Shown: positions 1 through 6,930 of the stretch, piece by piece
Position numbering within the stretch: the first letter of the stretch is position 1
Layout: every line of letters begins with the position of its first letter
DNA from: Acidobacteriota bacterium
GTDB lineage: Bacteria > Acidobacteriota > Terriglobia > Terriglobales > Acidobacteriaceae
Length of the DNA: 16,000 nucleotides
Direction: 5' to 3'
Assembly (NCBI GenBank): GCA_023441255.1
Contig: JAEZPW010000441.1
Coordinates: forward strand, 1 to 16,000
Program-made: the position numbers and the translations under genes
Notes under the pieces: model-generated
The model's input: only the letters and a program-made list of their open reading frames with translations
What the model was told of the DNA's origin: nothing
The model's database searches: none

Positions 1-1211
1 TCGGGAATGTAAATGCCGGGTTCGATGCTGAAGACCATGCCCGGGCCGACCGGGGTATCGGTGCTGCCGGGATCGTGTACTTCGAGGCCGATGTAGTGGC
101 TGAGGCCATGGATGAAGTACTTGCCGAGAGGCTGGCCGTGCTGGTCTTTGCCATGCGTGTTGATGTAGTCGTAAGCGACTTTGTACAAAGAATTCGAGGC
201 GCGCGGATTGAGGACGAACTTGCCGGTCTGGTAGGCGTCGATGGCGGCCTGCTGGGCGCCGAGGACGATGTTGTAGATCTCGCGCTGGCGCGGGGTGAAG
301 TGGCCATTGGCGGGGACGGTACGGGTGATGTCGGAGGCGTACATGGCGTATTCGCCGGCCACGTCCATGACGACGAGGTCGCCGTCGCGGATCGGTCCCG
401 AGTTTTCGGAGTAGTGCAGGACGGTTGAGTTGAAGCCGGAGCCAACGATGGGAGCGTAGGCGGGGCGCTCACAGCCGCGTTGGCCGAACGTGTATTGCAT
501 CAGCCAGGAGATGCCCAATTCGGTGCCGCCGGGCTTTATGGCGTGAATGGCTGCAAGATGTGCGGCGACGGATGCATCGGTGGCGTGACGGATACGCTCC
601 ATCTCGCCGGCATCCTTGCGCATGCGCATTTCGTCGAGCAGGGGTTTGGCGTCCTGCAGGCTGGCGTAATTGGGGAACGTGTTAGCTCGTTGGAGCCAAT
701 AAATCGGCGTGGCGGACGGGGAGGTTTCGCCATAGGCCGGAAGATCGGAGTAGACGGTAGCGCGAGGCGAGGGGAGGATGCGAACAAGTTCGTCGCGGAG
801 TTTGTCGAGGACTTCGACGCGGTCGAACCCGGTGATCTGTGACGCTTGCGGGTTCTCGGGGCCGAGCTTGGGGCCCGTCCAGCGCTCCTGAGAAACGTTG
901 TGCGCGGGCAGGAAAAAGATCTCTTCGTAATGGCGGGCCGGGTGGTCGGCGGTCGCGGGAACCTCGGGGGCGATAACGAGGGCGGCGCCGGGTTCATTCC
1001 ATCCTGACAGGTAGAAGAAATAGTTGTCCTGGCGGAAGCCGTGTAGCGCGTTGGGGCCTTCGGCCTCCGTGGCGGCGAAGAGCACAACGACTCCGCCTTT
1101 GGCTTTTTGCGAGAGGGCGACGCGGCGGGCGCGGTAGTCGGCATTTGGTTGGCGGTCGAGGGCAGCGGCCGAGGCGGTCAGCAGCAGTAGAACGGCGAGC
1201 AGTTTGCGCAT
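1..1211 (-). CDS. Xaa-Pro aminopeptidase (M24B family), exported; C-terminus cut by window edge
   Basis: Metallopeptidase removing the N-terminal residue that precedes proline, probably in the periplasm. The 403 visible residues open with a signal peptide (MRKLLAVLLLL then TASAAA). An aminopeptidase P N-terminal domain follows, with its characteristic DNYFFYLSGWNEPGA stretch, and then the pita-bread catalytic domain. Four of the five expected metal ligands can be read: D283 (MDVAGEY), D294 (SDITRT), H372 (HGLSHYIGLEVHD) and E397 (SIEPGIYIP). D283 and D294 lie 11 residues apart, as in E. coli PepP. The last glutamate ligand would lie beyond the left edge, and about 40-60 residues are missing. 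The ATG at 1211 is preceded by GAGGAC as a ribosome binding site and leads straight into the signal peptide. Family assignment is firm; calling it pepP would ignore the export signal, so no symbol is given. Confidence 0.93.
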   Translation of the reverse strand, partial: MRKLLAVLLLLTASAAALDRQPNADYRARRVALSQKAKGGVVVLFAATEAEGPNALHGFRQDNYFFYLSGWNEPGAALVIAPEVPATADHPARHYEEIFFLPAHNVSQERWTGPKLGPENPQASQITGFDRVEVLDKLRDELVRILPSPRATVYSDLPAYGETSPSATPIYWLQRANTFPNYASLQDAKPLLDEMRMRKDAGEMERIRHATDASVAAHLAAIHAIKPGGTELGISWLMQYTFGQRGCERPAYAPIVGSGFNSTVLHYSENSGPIRDGDLVVMDVAGEYAMYASDITRTVPANGHFTPRQREIYNIVLGAQQAAIDAYQTGKFVLNPRASNSLYKVAYDYINTHGKDQHGQPLGKYFIHGLSHYIGLEVHDPGSTDTPVGPGMVFSIEPGIYIP

Positions 1212-1263
1212 TGAGTCCTCGTGGGAACTGAAATGCGGATGATAGCAGGAAAAGAGGAGGTTA

Positions 1264-1283
1264 CGGCTCGCTTCGACGAGCCG
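1264..1283. repeat. Inverted repeat CGGCTCG / CGAGCCG
   Basis: Perfect 7-bp inverted repeat around CTTCGA, with a TTCG core that would make a stable tetraloop. It lies 53-72 bases upstream of the aminopeptidase start, in its likely 5' untranslated or promoter region. There is no T-run on either side, so a terminator is less likely than an operator or mRNA hairpin. Function is unknown. Confidence 0.45.
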
Positions 1284-1446
1284 CAATGTGTTTGACGCAA
1301 TAATCGCAATCCTGCTAAGCTCACCGGCCGGTCGAAGTCATCCCCCAGTGCTAAACCTAAGTCCGCGCTCACAAGCAGTTCGGGCTTCCTTTCGATCTTG
1401 TCTTTCCTCTACCAGGGCGTCGTAGAAAACACTTCGGCCAAAGTCC

Positions 1447-1457
1447 GGGTCAGACCC
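1447..1457. repeat. GGGTC-A-GACCC palindrome
   Basis: Perfect 5+5 palindrome with a single central A, inside CGGGTCAGACCCCAG. A closely similar motif, GGGTC-AGA-GACCC, occurs at 2272-2284 on the other side of the HEAT-like gene. Short GGGTC/GACCC palindromes of this kind recur as dispersed elements in many bacterial genomes. Its copy number here cannot be judged from one window. Confidence 0.45.
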
Positions 1458-1543
1458 CAGTTGTTATGCGGAGGTTAGATTGGGCCACTTATTTCGCCTG
1501 CACGAACCCGGGCGAAAATCAGCAGTTTTGCGAGGCAGCCGAT

Positions 1544-2149
1544 ATGAACGACGTTAAGGTGTTCGTCATCCTTATTGCTGTAGTTTCGAGTCACGTATCC
1601 TTGAAGGCACAAGATTGTGACCTGCTGCGCCAATCGACCCGCGTACAGCTCATAAACTATTTGCAATCGAACAGTCGTTCAGAACCGGAGTGGCCGTGTA
1701 TCAAGTTTGCACTACGGGAACTCGGAGAGAGCAAAGGAAAAGAGGCAAAGGAAGCGATACCGGTTCTGGTCGATTATCTCGACTACAAACGTCCTCTCAG
1801 CGGAGCGGAGAAGAACGGTTTCTTTTTGCATATGCCGTCAGCCGAAGAGATGTATCCCGCGACGGGCGCATTGTTTTCCATTGGACAACCTGCCATTCCT
1901 GCGATGATTCGAGTCATCGAAAGCAGTGATGATCCTCAAAAACACGACAACGCTGTTTTTGTCATCATGCAGATTTATCGAGAGAGAATGCCACAGGGGA
2001 TACAAAAGCTGAAAGCCGCTAGCGCCGCGCGTGCCGAAAAAGGGTTCAAGCTAGAGGCTCAGCGCCTTAACCAAAGTGCGAAAGAGGCACTTCGTTGGTG
2101 CACAGTGAACAGATCAGAATGTGAACAGGCTCTTGGAAACGATGACTAG
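1544..2149 (+). CDS. Secreted HEAT-repeat-like protein of unknown function
   Basis: A 201-residue protein with an N-terminal signal peptide (MNDVKVFVILIAVVSSHVSL, then KAQD). The mature part is helical and HEAT/PBS-lyase-like. Paired helices such as IKFALRELGESKG, EAIPVLVDYLDYK, PATGALFSIGQPAIPAMIRV and NAVFVIMQIYRER have the spacing and small-residue pattern of such repeats. No catalytic motif is visible, so a binding or scaffold role outside the cytoplasm is inferred. The frame is also open back to an ATG at 1466, but the ATG at 1544 is chosen because the signal peptide begins there and GAGG lies about 9 bases upstream. Base composition is clearly less GC-rich than the neighbours, with many A/T third positions, which suggests transfer. 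It stands alone and ends before a hairpin terminator. Confidence 0.72.
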   Translation: MNDVKVFVILIAVVSSHVSLKAQDCDLLRQSTRVQLINYLQSNSRSEPEWPCIKFALRELGESKGKEAKEAIPVLVDYLDYKRPLSGAEKNGFFLHMPSAEEMYPATGALFSIGQPAIPAMIRVIESSDDPQKHDNAVFVIMQIYRERMPQGIQKLKAASAARAEKGFKLEAQRLNQSAKEALRWCTVNRSECEQALGNDD

Positions 2150-2192
2150 AGCAGCTCCTGATATGCGAGTGGAATGAAGAACGTTGTTTAGG

Positions 2193-2218
2193 AACCCGGA
2201 GGTGATCGTCTCCGGGTT
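2193..2218 (+). terminator. Intrinsic terminator-like hairpin after the HEAT-like gene
   Basis: Perfect 9-bp stem AACCCGGAG (2193-2201) / CTCCGGGTT (2210-2218) around an 8-base loop, followed by TCTT. It begins 44 bases after the stop codon. The U-tract is weak. It sits in a convergent region and may also help end transcription of the glycosyltransferase gene arriving from the other strand. Confidence 0.6.
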
Positions 2219-2271
2219 TCTTGAGCGCTCGACAGTTTTTCAACGAAGCTTCTGTTTGTACAGGGCACGCC

Positions 2272-2284
2272 GGGTCAGAGACCC
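2272..2284. repeat. GGGTC-AGA-GACCC palindrome
   Basis: A 5-bp inverted repeat with a 3-base spacer, extended after one mismatch by further GC pairing (CGCC... with ...GCGCT). It lies 45 bases after the stop of the minus-strand glycosyltransferase gene in transcriptional order, so its RNA could fold as a terminator without a U-tract, or it may be a dispersed repeat. It matches the motif at 1447-1457. Confidence 0.4.
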
Positions 2285-2328
2285 CGCGCTACACCAGCAA
2301 GGGCGCCACATCCGCGCTGCACGAACGA

Positions 2329-3915
2329 CTAGAACCCCACAGCGGGGTATGGCTTCGCCGTCTGCGGTTCGCCGTGCCATGCGAGGCGTTCGAAGCGGCC
2401 CTGCAAGAGCGAGAGCAGGCCGGTGCACCAGTAGCCGACGACGAACAGAATGAGGAACGGGACGGTGAAGAAATTCTCGGTGCTGATGGCGTAGTAAACC
2501 GTCCAGGCAAAGTAGCAGCCGATGAGCAACTCAATCCAGGGGATGATGCCGAGGCGTTTGCGGTATTTGGAGGCGATAGGCTTATCGGTTTTGGCGACGA
2601 CGCGGTACTTGGGAGTGCGCGCGAATGCGGTCTGCTTTCCGACAAGAGCCTCAAGGACGGCCTTCGTATTGGTGATGGTGAGGCCGATGCCCAGGGCCAT
2701 GAGGAAGGGCAGATAGGCGAACGTGCGGTACCACTTTTTGGGGAAGAGCGCCTTCTGGGAAACCAGGTAGAAGCTTGAGATGGAGAACGTCGACGCCATG
2801 AACAGGGGGAAGTCGATGAACAGCATCTGGAACCAGCCCTGATAGGAGCGGATGATCATGGCCGGCATGAGAAGGACGGACAAGACGATCATCAGCGGAT
2901 AACTGATGTTTGCCGTGAGGTGGTACCAGGCTTCGAACTTTCGGTGGCGGGAAACTTCAGGGTTCTTCATCACCTTGGGAAGTATCTTGAGCCCTACCTG
3001 AATGAGGCCTTTCGCCCAGCGAGCCTGCTGGGTTTTGAAGGCGGTCATTTCGACAGGCAGTTCGGCGGGACACTCCACATCCTCAAGGTAGGCAAACCTC
3101 CAGCCCTTCATCTGGGCGCGATAGCTGAGGTCCGTGTCTTCGGTGAGCGTGTCGTGCTCCCAGCCGCCGGCTTCCTCGATGGCACGGCGGCGCCACATGC
3201 CGGCCGTGCCGTTGAAATTAAAGAACAGGCCAGCGCGCGAGCGCGCTCCGTGTTCGAGAACGAAATGACCGTCGAGCAGAATAGCTTCGACTTCGCTGAG
3301 GAATGAGTAGTTGCGGTTGATGTGGGTCCAGCGGGTCTGGACCATGCCGATCTGAGGATCGGTAAAGTGATGGACGACCTTTCGCAACCAGTCAGAGGGA
3401 GGAACGAAGTCGGCGTCGAAGATGGCGATGAGTTCGCCCGTGGAACTCCCCATGCCGGCCTGAAGGGCTCCGGCCTTGAAGCCGTGGCGGTTCGTGCGGT
3501 GGTGATAGCTGACAGGGTAGCCCAGGGCTGCGTAGCGCTGGACAACTGCGCTGGCGACATCGACGGTTTCATCGGTCGAGTCGTCGAGTACCTGAATCTC
3601 GAGTTTGTCTTTCGGGTAGTCGATTTTGCAGACGGCGTCTACAAGGCGGTCGATGACGAACTGCTCGTTGAAGATAGGGAGCTGGATGGTAACGGTGGGC
3701 AGCTGGTCTTCCGCGAAATAGGCTGGCGGGTCGGTGCGTTTGTTCCGGCGGTGCTTGTAATAGGTGTAGACGAGAATGTAGCGGTGGATGCCGTAGCCTG
3801 CCAGAATCACCATGACAACGAAGTAGGGGATGAGCAGGCAGAGGTCGAACGAATTGAGTTCGTAAAGGCCCTTAAAGGTCTTGTCGAAGACGTGGGTCTG
3901 GAGCCACTGGTTCAT
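2329..3915 (-). CDS. Membrane GT2 glycosyltransferase, cellulose/mannan synthase-like
   Basis: A 528-residue processive beta-glycosyltransferase expected to polymerise a polysaccharide from sugar nucleotides at the inner membrane. One N-terminal transmembrane segment (about 24-50) is followed by a cytosolic GT-A domain with all four signatures: DDSTD at 111-115, DAD at 167-169, TED at 258-260 (catalytic base) and QQARW at 296-300. Four or five C-terminal hydrophobic segments follow from about residue 315. Length and order match bacterial cellulose-synthase-like and plant CslA/CslC-like enzymes. There is no PilZ domain, and no BcsB, BcsC, cellulase or other export partner is nearby, so the product (beta-glucan or mannan) cannot be named. 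The ATG at 3915 has no Shine-Dalgarno sequence, but no other ATG, GTG or TTG lies between it and the upstream in-frame stop. The gene is monocistronic. Confidence 0.9.
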   Translation of the reverse strand: MNQWLQTHVFDKTFKGLYELNSFDLCLLIPYFVVMVILAGYGIHRYILVYTYYKHRRNKRTDPPAYFAEDQLPTVTIQLPIFNEQFVIDRLVDAVCKIDYPKDKLEIQVLDDSTDETVDVASAVVQRYAALGYPVSYHHRTNRHGFKAGALQAGMGSSTGELIAIFDADFVPPSDWLRKVVHHFTDPQIGMVQTRWTHINRNYSFLSEVEAILLDGHFVLEHGARSRAGLFFNFNGTAGMWRRRAIEEAGGWEHDTLTEDTDLSYRAQMKGWRFAYLEDVECPAELPVEMTAFKTQQARWAKGLIQVGLKILPKVMKNPEVSRHRKFEAWYHLTANISYPLMIVLSVLLMPAMIIRSYQGWFQMLFIDFPLFMASTFSISSFYLVSQKALFPKKWYRTFAYLPFLMALGIGLTITNTKAVLEALVGKQTAFARTPKYRVVAKTDKPIASKYRKRLGIIPWIELLIGCYFAWTVYYAISTENFFTVPFLILFVVGYWCTGLLSLLQGRFERLAWHGEPQTAKPYPAVGF

Positions 3916-4157
3916 GCCGCCGCGGCGCTGGATAAAGTCGAACAGAGCAAGCGCAAAAGTGAACAGGGCTCTACCCTCGGAACAAGATTTACGGCGGAAC
4001 TCGCCGAATCAGGGGAAAAGAGATTGTACCCCAAGAACGGCGGTTCGACGCAGTTTTGGATGCCCGGGAGATTGCGCGACATGCCTGCGTATGAAACAGT
4101 GCTTTCCGCCAGCAGCCACATTGAAAGTTTCGCTGACCTGTGACACTATCAGGCCGA

Positions 4158-4418
4158 ATGATGGGGCGCGGCACAAAGTTCCTACTTGCGACGCTGGCGG
4201 CGGTGTGCATCGCGGCTGCGTTCCTGTCACCCCTCTTCACAACCCGGGCGCCATTGTTGCATGGTAAGAGCCTGGGTGCTTCAGGGCACATGGTTGCAGC
4301 GTGGGCCGCGCTCCTGATTGCCGACCTAGCCATGCTCGCGCAGATGCGCGCCGGGACGGTGCTCGCAAGGAGCGGAGGCGCCAGTCTGCTGGCACTCACC
4401 TGCGCACGACTTTGTTAG
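4158..4418 (+). CDS. Possible small two-helix membrane protein
   Basis: An 86-residue open frame starting at a double ATG (4158 or 4161; a GTG at 4140 is also in frame). It contains two hydrophobic stretches, FLLATLAAVCIAAAFLSPLF near the N-terminus and HMVAAWAALLIADLAMLAQM in the middle, which could be a signal anchor plus a second membrane helix. Third codon positions are rich in G and C, as expected for coding sequence here. Against it, the ribosome binding site is weak (only AGG, 5 bases upstream) and no family is recognised. If it is not real, 3916-4502 is a gene-free stretch of almost 600 bases holding the upstream region of the glycosyltransferase. Confidence 0.4.
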   Translation: MMGRGTKFLLATLAAVCIAAAFLSPLFTTRAPLLHGKSLGASGHMVAAWAALLIADLAMLAQMRAGTVLARSGGASLLALTCARLC

Positions 4419-4502
4419 GAAAACTGCAGACGGCACAATTCGGGACATCGGCCCCGTTGCCGTGTCTTCTCTTAGGGCCTTCGGTATAAGGAGAAGATTG
4501 CA

Positions 4503-4868
4503 GTGAGTACGAACGCTCTTGATGCGAGAGCCACTTCGGTGCCTGACTTCTACAGTTCCCTGGAGTATCTGGTTGCGCCAATTCCGGTGCCACGAAATCC
4601 GGAACAGTCGACGGGAAACTACCAGTCGGTAAATGACGCAAACAACGGTGGTTCGGGAAGCGTGGGCACCGCGGGCAATGAAGTCAACAATTCTCTACAG
4701 AAGCTGACAAATCTTGTTTACCTGCTGACAGAGAGGTGCAGCGGAGACGATCAGTCCAGAACGACGCTGACACTGATGCAGGCGGAACTTGCGCACCTAT
4801 CAGTTCTGGTACGAAAGCAAGTATCGACTTCCGTTCCGGAGAGGAGATCGGAACACAAATCGATCTAG
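4503..4868 (+). CDS. Small hypothetical protein with C-terminal helical segment
   Basis: A 121-residue protein starting at GTG 4503 behind a good ribosome binding site (AAGGAG, 9 bases upstream), which supports expression. The N-terminal 60 residues are low in hydrophobics and rich in Asn, Gly and Ser (NDANNGGSGSVGTAGNE), so probably disordered. Residues about 62-110 form amphipathic helices (LQKLTNLVYLLTERC, LTLMQAELAHLSVLV). There is no signal peptide, membrane segment or known motif, so it is probably a small cytosolic protein acting through helix-helix contacts. A strong hairpin follows 9 bases after the stop. Not recognised as a named family. Confidence 0.68.
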   Translation: MSTNALDARATSVPDFYSSLEYLVAPIPVPRNPEQSTGNYQSVNDANNGGSGSVGTAGNEVNNSLQKLTNLVYLLTERCSGDDQSRTTLTLMQAELAHLSVLVRKQVSTSVPERRSEHKSI

Positions 4869-4877
4869 CTTGGCGAT

Positions 4878-4905
4878 CGAAGCGCCGGAGGAATTCGGCG
4901 CTTCG
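4878..4905 (+). terminator. Terminator hairpin between convergent genes
   Basis: Perfect 10-bp stem CGAAGCGCCG (4878-4887) / CGGCGCTTCG (4896-4905) with loop GAGGAATT, followed by GTTGTTG. It starts 9 bases after the stop of the small hypothetical gene. The U-tract is weak. The position suits termination of that gene, and it could also stop transcription arriving from mqnC on the other strand. Confidence 0.65.
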
Positions 4906-5036
4906 GTTGTTGACGAAGTCGTGCCCTTCCTAACAAGTCCCTTACAACAACGCATCCTTCCCAACAACGACCTTCGCGAGAATTGCGCTGTCAGCAGCCC
5001 GAGCATGGGAGGGCGCTGCGCTTTTGCTTTGGCGCG

Positions 5037-6083
5037 TCAGTTCAAGAAGTAGGTGCGGTAGAGAGTGTCGCGTTGGACGGGACGGAAACCGGCGTCGCGG
5101 ATGATGCGACGGAGTTCCTCCTCGGTGGTGCAGTTCGAGGTTCCGGCGGCGCGGACGACGTTTTCTTCGAGCATGACGGAACCCACGTCGTTGCCGCCGA
5201 AACGCAGACCCATCTGGCAGACCTTGAGTCCCTGGGTGACCCAGCTGGACTGAACGTTGAGGAAGTTCGATAGGAAAATGCGAGAGATGGCGAGCGTCTT
5301 GAGGTACTCGACTGAGGTTGCTTCGTCCCAGCCGCGGCCGCCAAGAGCTGTGTTGTGGGGTTGGAAGGTCCAGGGGATGAAGGCGGTGAATCCGCCGGTT
5401 TCTTCCTGCAGGTCGTAAATGCGCTGGAAGTGGTTGACCCGATGCGCGACGGACTCTCCGACCCCAAACATCATGGTTGCGGTCGTACGCATGCCCAGCT
5501 TGTGTGCCGTGCGGTGAACGGCCAGCCAATCGTCGGTCATGCACTTGAGGCGGGCGATGCGTGCGCGTACTTCGTCGTCGAGGATCTCGGCACCGCCGCC
5601 GGGGATGGAGTCGAGTCCGGCATCGCGCAGGCGCTTGATGGTGTCGTCCAGCGAGATGCCGCTGTATTCGGCGATGCCAAGCACTTCACTTGCTGACAGG
5701 CAATGCAGGTGGATACGCGGGAAACGCTGCTTGATCCCCAGGAACAAGGACTCGAACCAGTCAATCTTGAGGTCCGGGTGGATGCCGCCCTGCATCAGCA
5801 CTCCGGTGCCGCCCATCTCCACGGTTTCCCGGATCTTGTCGTAGATGACGTCAAAATCCAGCACGTAGCCTTCTTTGGCCTTGGGGCCCTTTAACGGACG
5901 GTAGAAGGCGCAGAAGGTGCAGTACTCGGTGCAAAAGTTGGTGTAATTGATATTGCGGTCAATGATGTAGGTGACGATGCCATCGGGATGGAGACGGCGG
6001 CGAACCGCGTCGGCTTCCATGCCGATGCCGACAAGATCATCAGAACGGAAAAGATCGAGCGCTTGGGCGTTGGTGAGAGTCAT
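5037..6083 (-). CDS. mqnC: Cyclic dehypoxanthinyl futalosine synthase (radical SAM)
   Basis: A 348-residue cytosolic radical SAM enzyme of the futalosine pathway to menaquinone, cyclising dehypoxanthine futalosine. The CxxxCxxC cluster motif is C51, C55 and C58 in NFCTEYCTFCAFYR, the form typical of MqnC. GGIHPDLKIDWFE, IPGGGAEIL, TTATMMFGVGE and FIPWTFQPHNT are the usual conserved blocks. Length is normal. The related MqnE shares the fold, but the combination of blocks fits MqnC better. It is the last gene of an apparent minus-strand operon with mqnA and a DedA gene, 85 bases after the latter. The ATG at 6083 lacks a clear Shine-Dalgarno sequence. A CAATGG-T-CCATTG palindrome sits just upstream. 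Confidence 0.95.
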   Translation of the reverse strand: MTLTNAQALDLFRSDDLVGIGMEADAVRRRLHPDGIVTYIIDRNINYTNFCTEYCTFCAFYRPLKGPKAKEGYVLDFDVIYDKIRETVEMGGTGVLMQGGIHPDLKIDWFESLFLGIKQRFPRIHLHCLSASEVLGIAEYSGISLDDTIKRLRDAGLDSIPGGGAEILDDEVRARIARLKCMTDDWLAVHRTAHKLGMRTTATMMFGVGESVAHRVNHFQRIYDLQEETGGFTAFIPWTFQPHNTALGGRGWDEATSVEYLKTLAISRIFLSNFLNVQSSWVTQGLKVCQMGLRFGGNDVGSVMLEENVVRAAGTSNCTTEEELRRIIRDAGFRPVQRDTLYRTYFLN

Positions 6084-6091
6084 TGACGTAT

Positions 6092-6104
6092 CAATGGTCC
6101 ATTG
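6092..6104. promoter_or_regulatory. CAATGG-T-CCATTG palindrome upstream of mqnC
   Basis: Perfect 6+6 palindrome around a single T, centred about 15 bases upstream of the mqnC start codon. It could be a protein-binding site or a small hairpin affecting translation. No regulator is encoded nearby, so the role is a guess. Confidence 0.3.
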
Positions 6105-6168
6105 TAACGAAAAGCCCGAGTAGCGTCTCTGTTGCCGCTGGTCGAGAAGCGAGCCAGTTGTGAGCGTC

Positions 6169-6855
6169 TCAGGCTACCTTCTCCTTCTCCTTGTGTTGAC
6201 GCGCTTCGGACTTGTCCGATTTAGCGCCGGAGTGCCGGGGGCGATACCACTTGAAGTAGACCAGCGCACCAACTCCGGCGAGAACTGCGATCGCGATGAC
6301 AGCATAGAGCGCGGGGCGATAGTACTGCGAGAAGAAGCCGATGATGGCCCTTCCATAGATATGGCCAATGTAGGCGAGACCGAAGAAGCGCACGCTACGT
6401 CCGGTCGAAAGGGCTATAAGAAACTTCTTCTTGGGATATTGCAGAGCTCCTGCGGCCATTAGAAAGGGAACAATAGGAAATGGGGGCGGCAGAACCGAAC
6501 CGAGCACTACCCAGAAGAAGCCGTGCTTCTCAAACCGCCTGTACACTCCTTCGGCTCTTTTCTTGCCGAATTTCTTTTCGAGGGTCTCTTGCCCGCCTTT
6601 GCTGGCGATCCGGTACGTGAGATAACCCCCGATAACAGCGCCGATGGTGGCCATCAAGCCGTAGTAGGCCCACCACTCACGTTTGTGAGAGGACAAGATG
6701 ATTGTGAAGGCGTCCACGGAACCCGGGACAGGTATAAACGAGTTGTCGATGATTCCGAGCGCAACCAAGCCCGGGCCGCCAAACCTGTGGATCCACTTCC
6801 AAATGGAGAAGTTCCCGGCCGTGGATGAGACGAAGAGGGCGAGAAGTGAGTGCAT
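6169..6855 (-). CDS. DedA/VTT-family membrane protein
   Basis: A 228-residue integral membrane protein of the DedA (SNARE-associated, VTT-domain) superfamily, YqaA-like. Members include undecaprenyl-phosphate transporters and proteins needed for envelope stability. Visible hallmarks are the re-entrant-loop motif NSFIPVPGSVDAF (38-50), the glycine-rich IGAVIGGYLTYRIASKGG (71-88) and the second loop VLPPPFPIVPFLMAAG (121-136), followed by STGRSVRF. A last transmembrane helix (about 183-203) precedes a highly basic tail (KSDKSEARQHKEKEKVA). The ATG at 6855 is preferred; a TTG at 6876 is also in frame but has no better ribosome binding site. It sits between mqnA (75 bases) and mqnC (85 bases) on the same strand, suggesting co-transcription. 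Substrate unknown. Confidence 0.85.
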   Translation of the reverse strand: MHSLLALFVSSTAGNFSIWKWIHRFGGPGLVALGIIDNSFIPVPGSVDAFTIILSSHKREWWAYYGLMATIGAVIGGYLTYRIASKGGQETLEKKFGKKRAEGVYRRFEKHGFFWVVLGSVLPPPFPIVPFLMAAGALQYPKKKFLIALSTGRSVRFFGLAYIGHIYGRAIIGFFSQYYRPALYAVIAIAVLAGVGALVYFKWYRPRHSGAKSDKSEARQHKEKEKVA

Positions 6856-6930
6856 AGCCAACCCGTTTAGACGCAATTACTGGGTGTTAAGGACGGTTCT
6901 CAAGCCCAGTACTCACGAATTCCGGTGTAC

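Larger units (their letters stand above)
1212..1543. other. Intergenic region, divergent between aminopeptidase and HEAT-like gene
   Basis: This stretch of about 330 bases contains no convincing gene; the open frames in it are short, lack ribosome binding sites and show no family resemblance. It should hold the promoters of both divergent neighbours. It contains an inverted repeat at 1264-1283, a 10-base palindrome ACCGGCCGGT at 1323-1332, and the GGGTC-A-GACCC palindrome at 1447-1457. A TTGACG hexamer at 1292-1297 could be a plus-strand -35 element, but no good -10 follows at the right distance. The open frame of the HEAT-like gene can be extended back to an ATG at 1466, but that extension encodes no recognisable sequence. 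Confidence 0.5.

Noticed and set aside
536..1144. Long minus-strand open frame inside the aminopeptidase region
   Set aside because: It is a shifted frame of the aminopeptidase gene. Its product is proline/serine/arginine-rich with no family pattern, whereas the frame starting at 1211 gives a full M24 protein.
4021..4030. TACAAT on the minus strand at 4023-4028 as a promoter for the glycosyltransferase gene
   Set aside because: The -10 resemblance is good, but no -35 sequence is present at the right spacing and the start is 110 bases away, so it is not supported as a feature.
3322..4143. Plus-strand open frame of 273 codons opposite the glycosyltransferase
   Set aside because: Antisense shadow of the GT2 catalytic domain, no ribosome binding site; valine/glycine/aspartate-rich as expected for such shadows.
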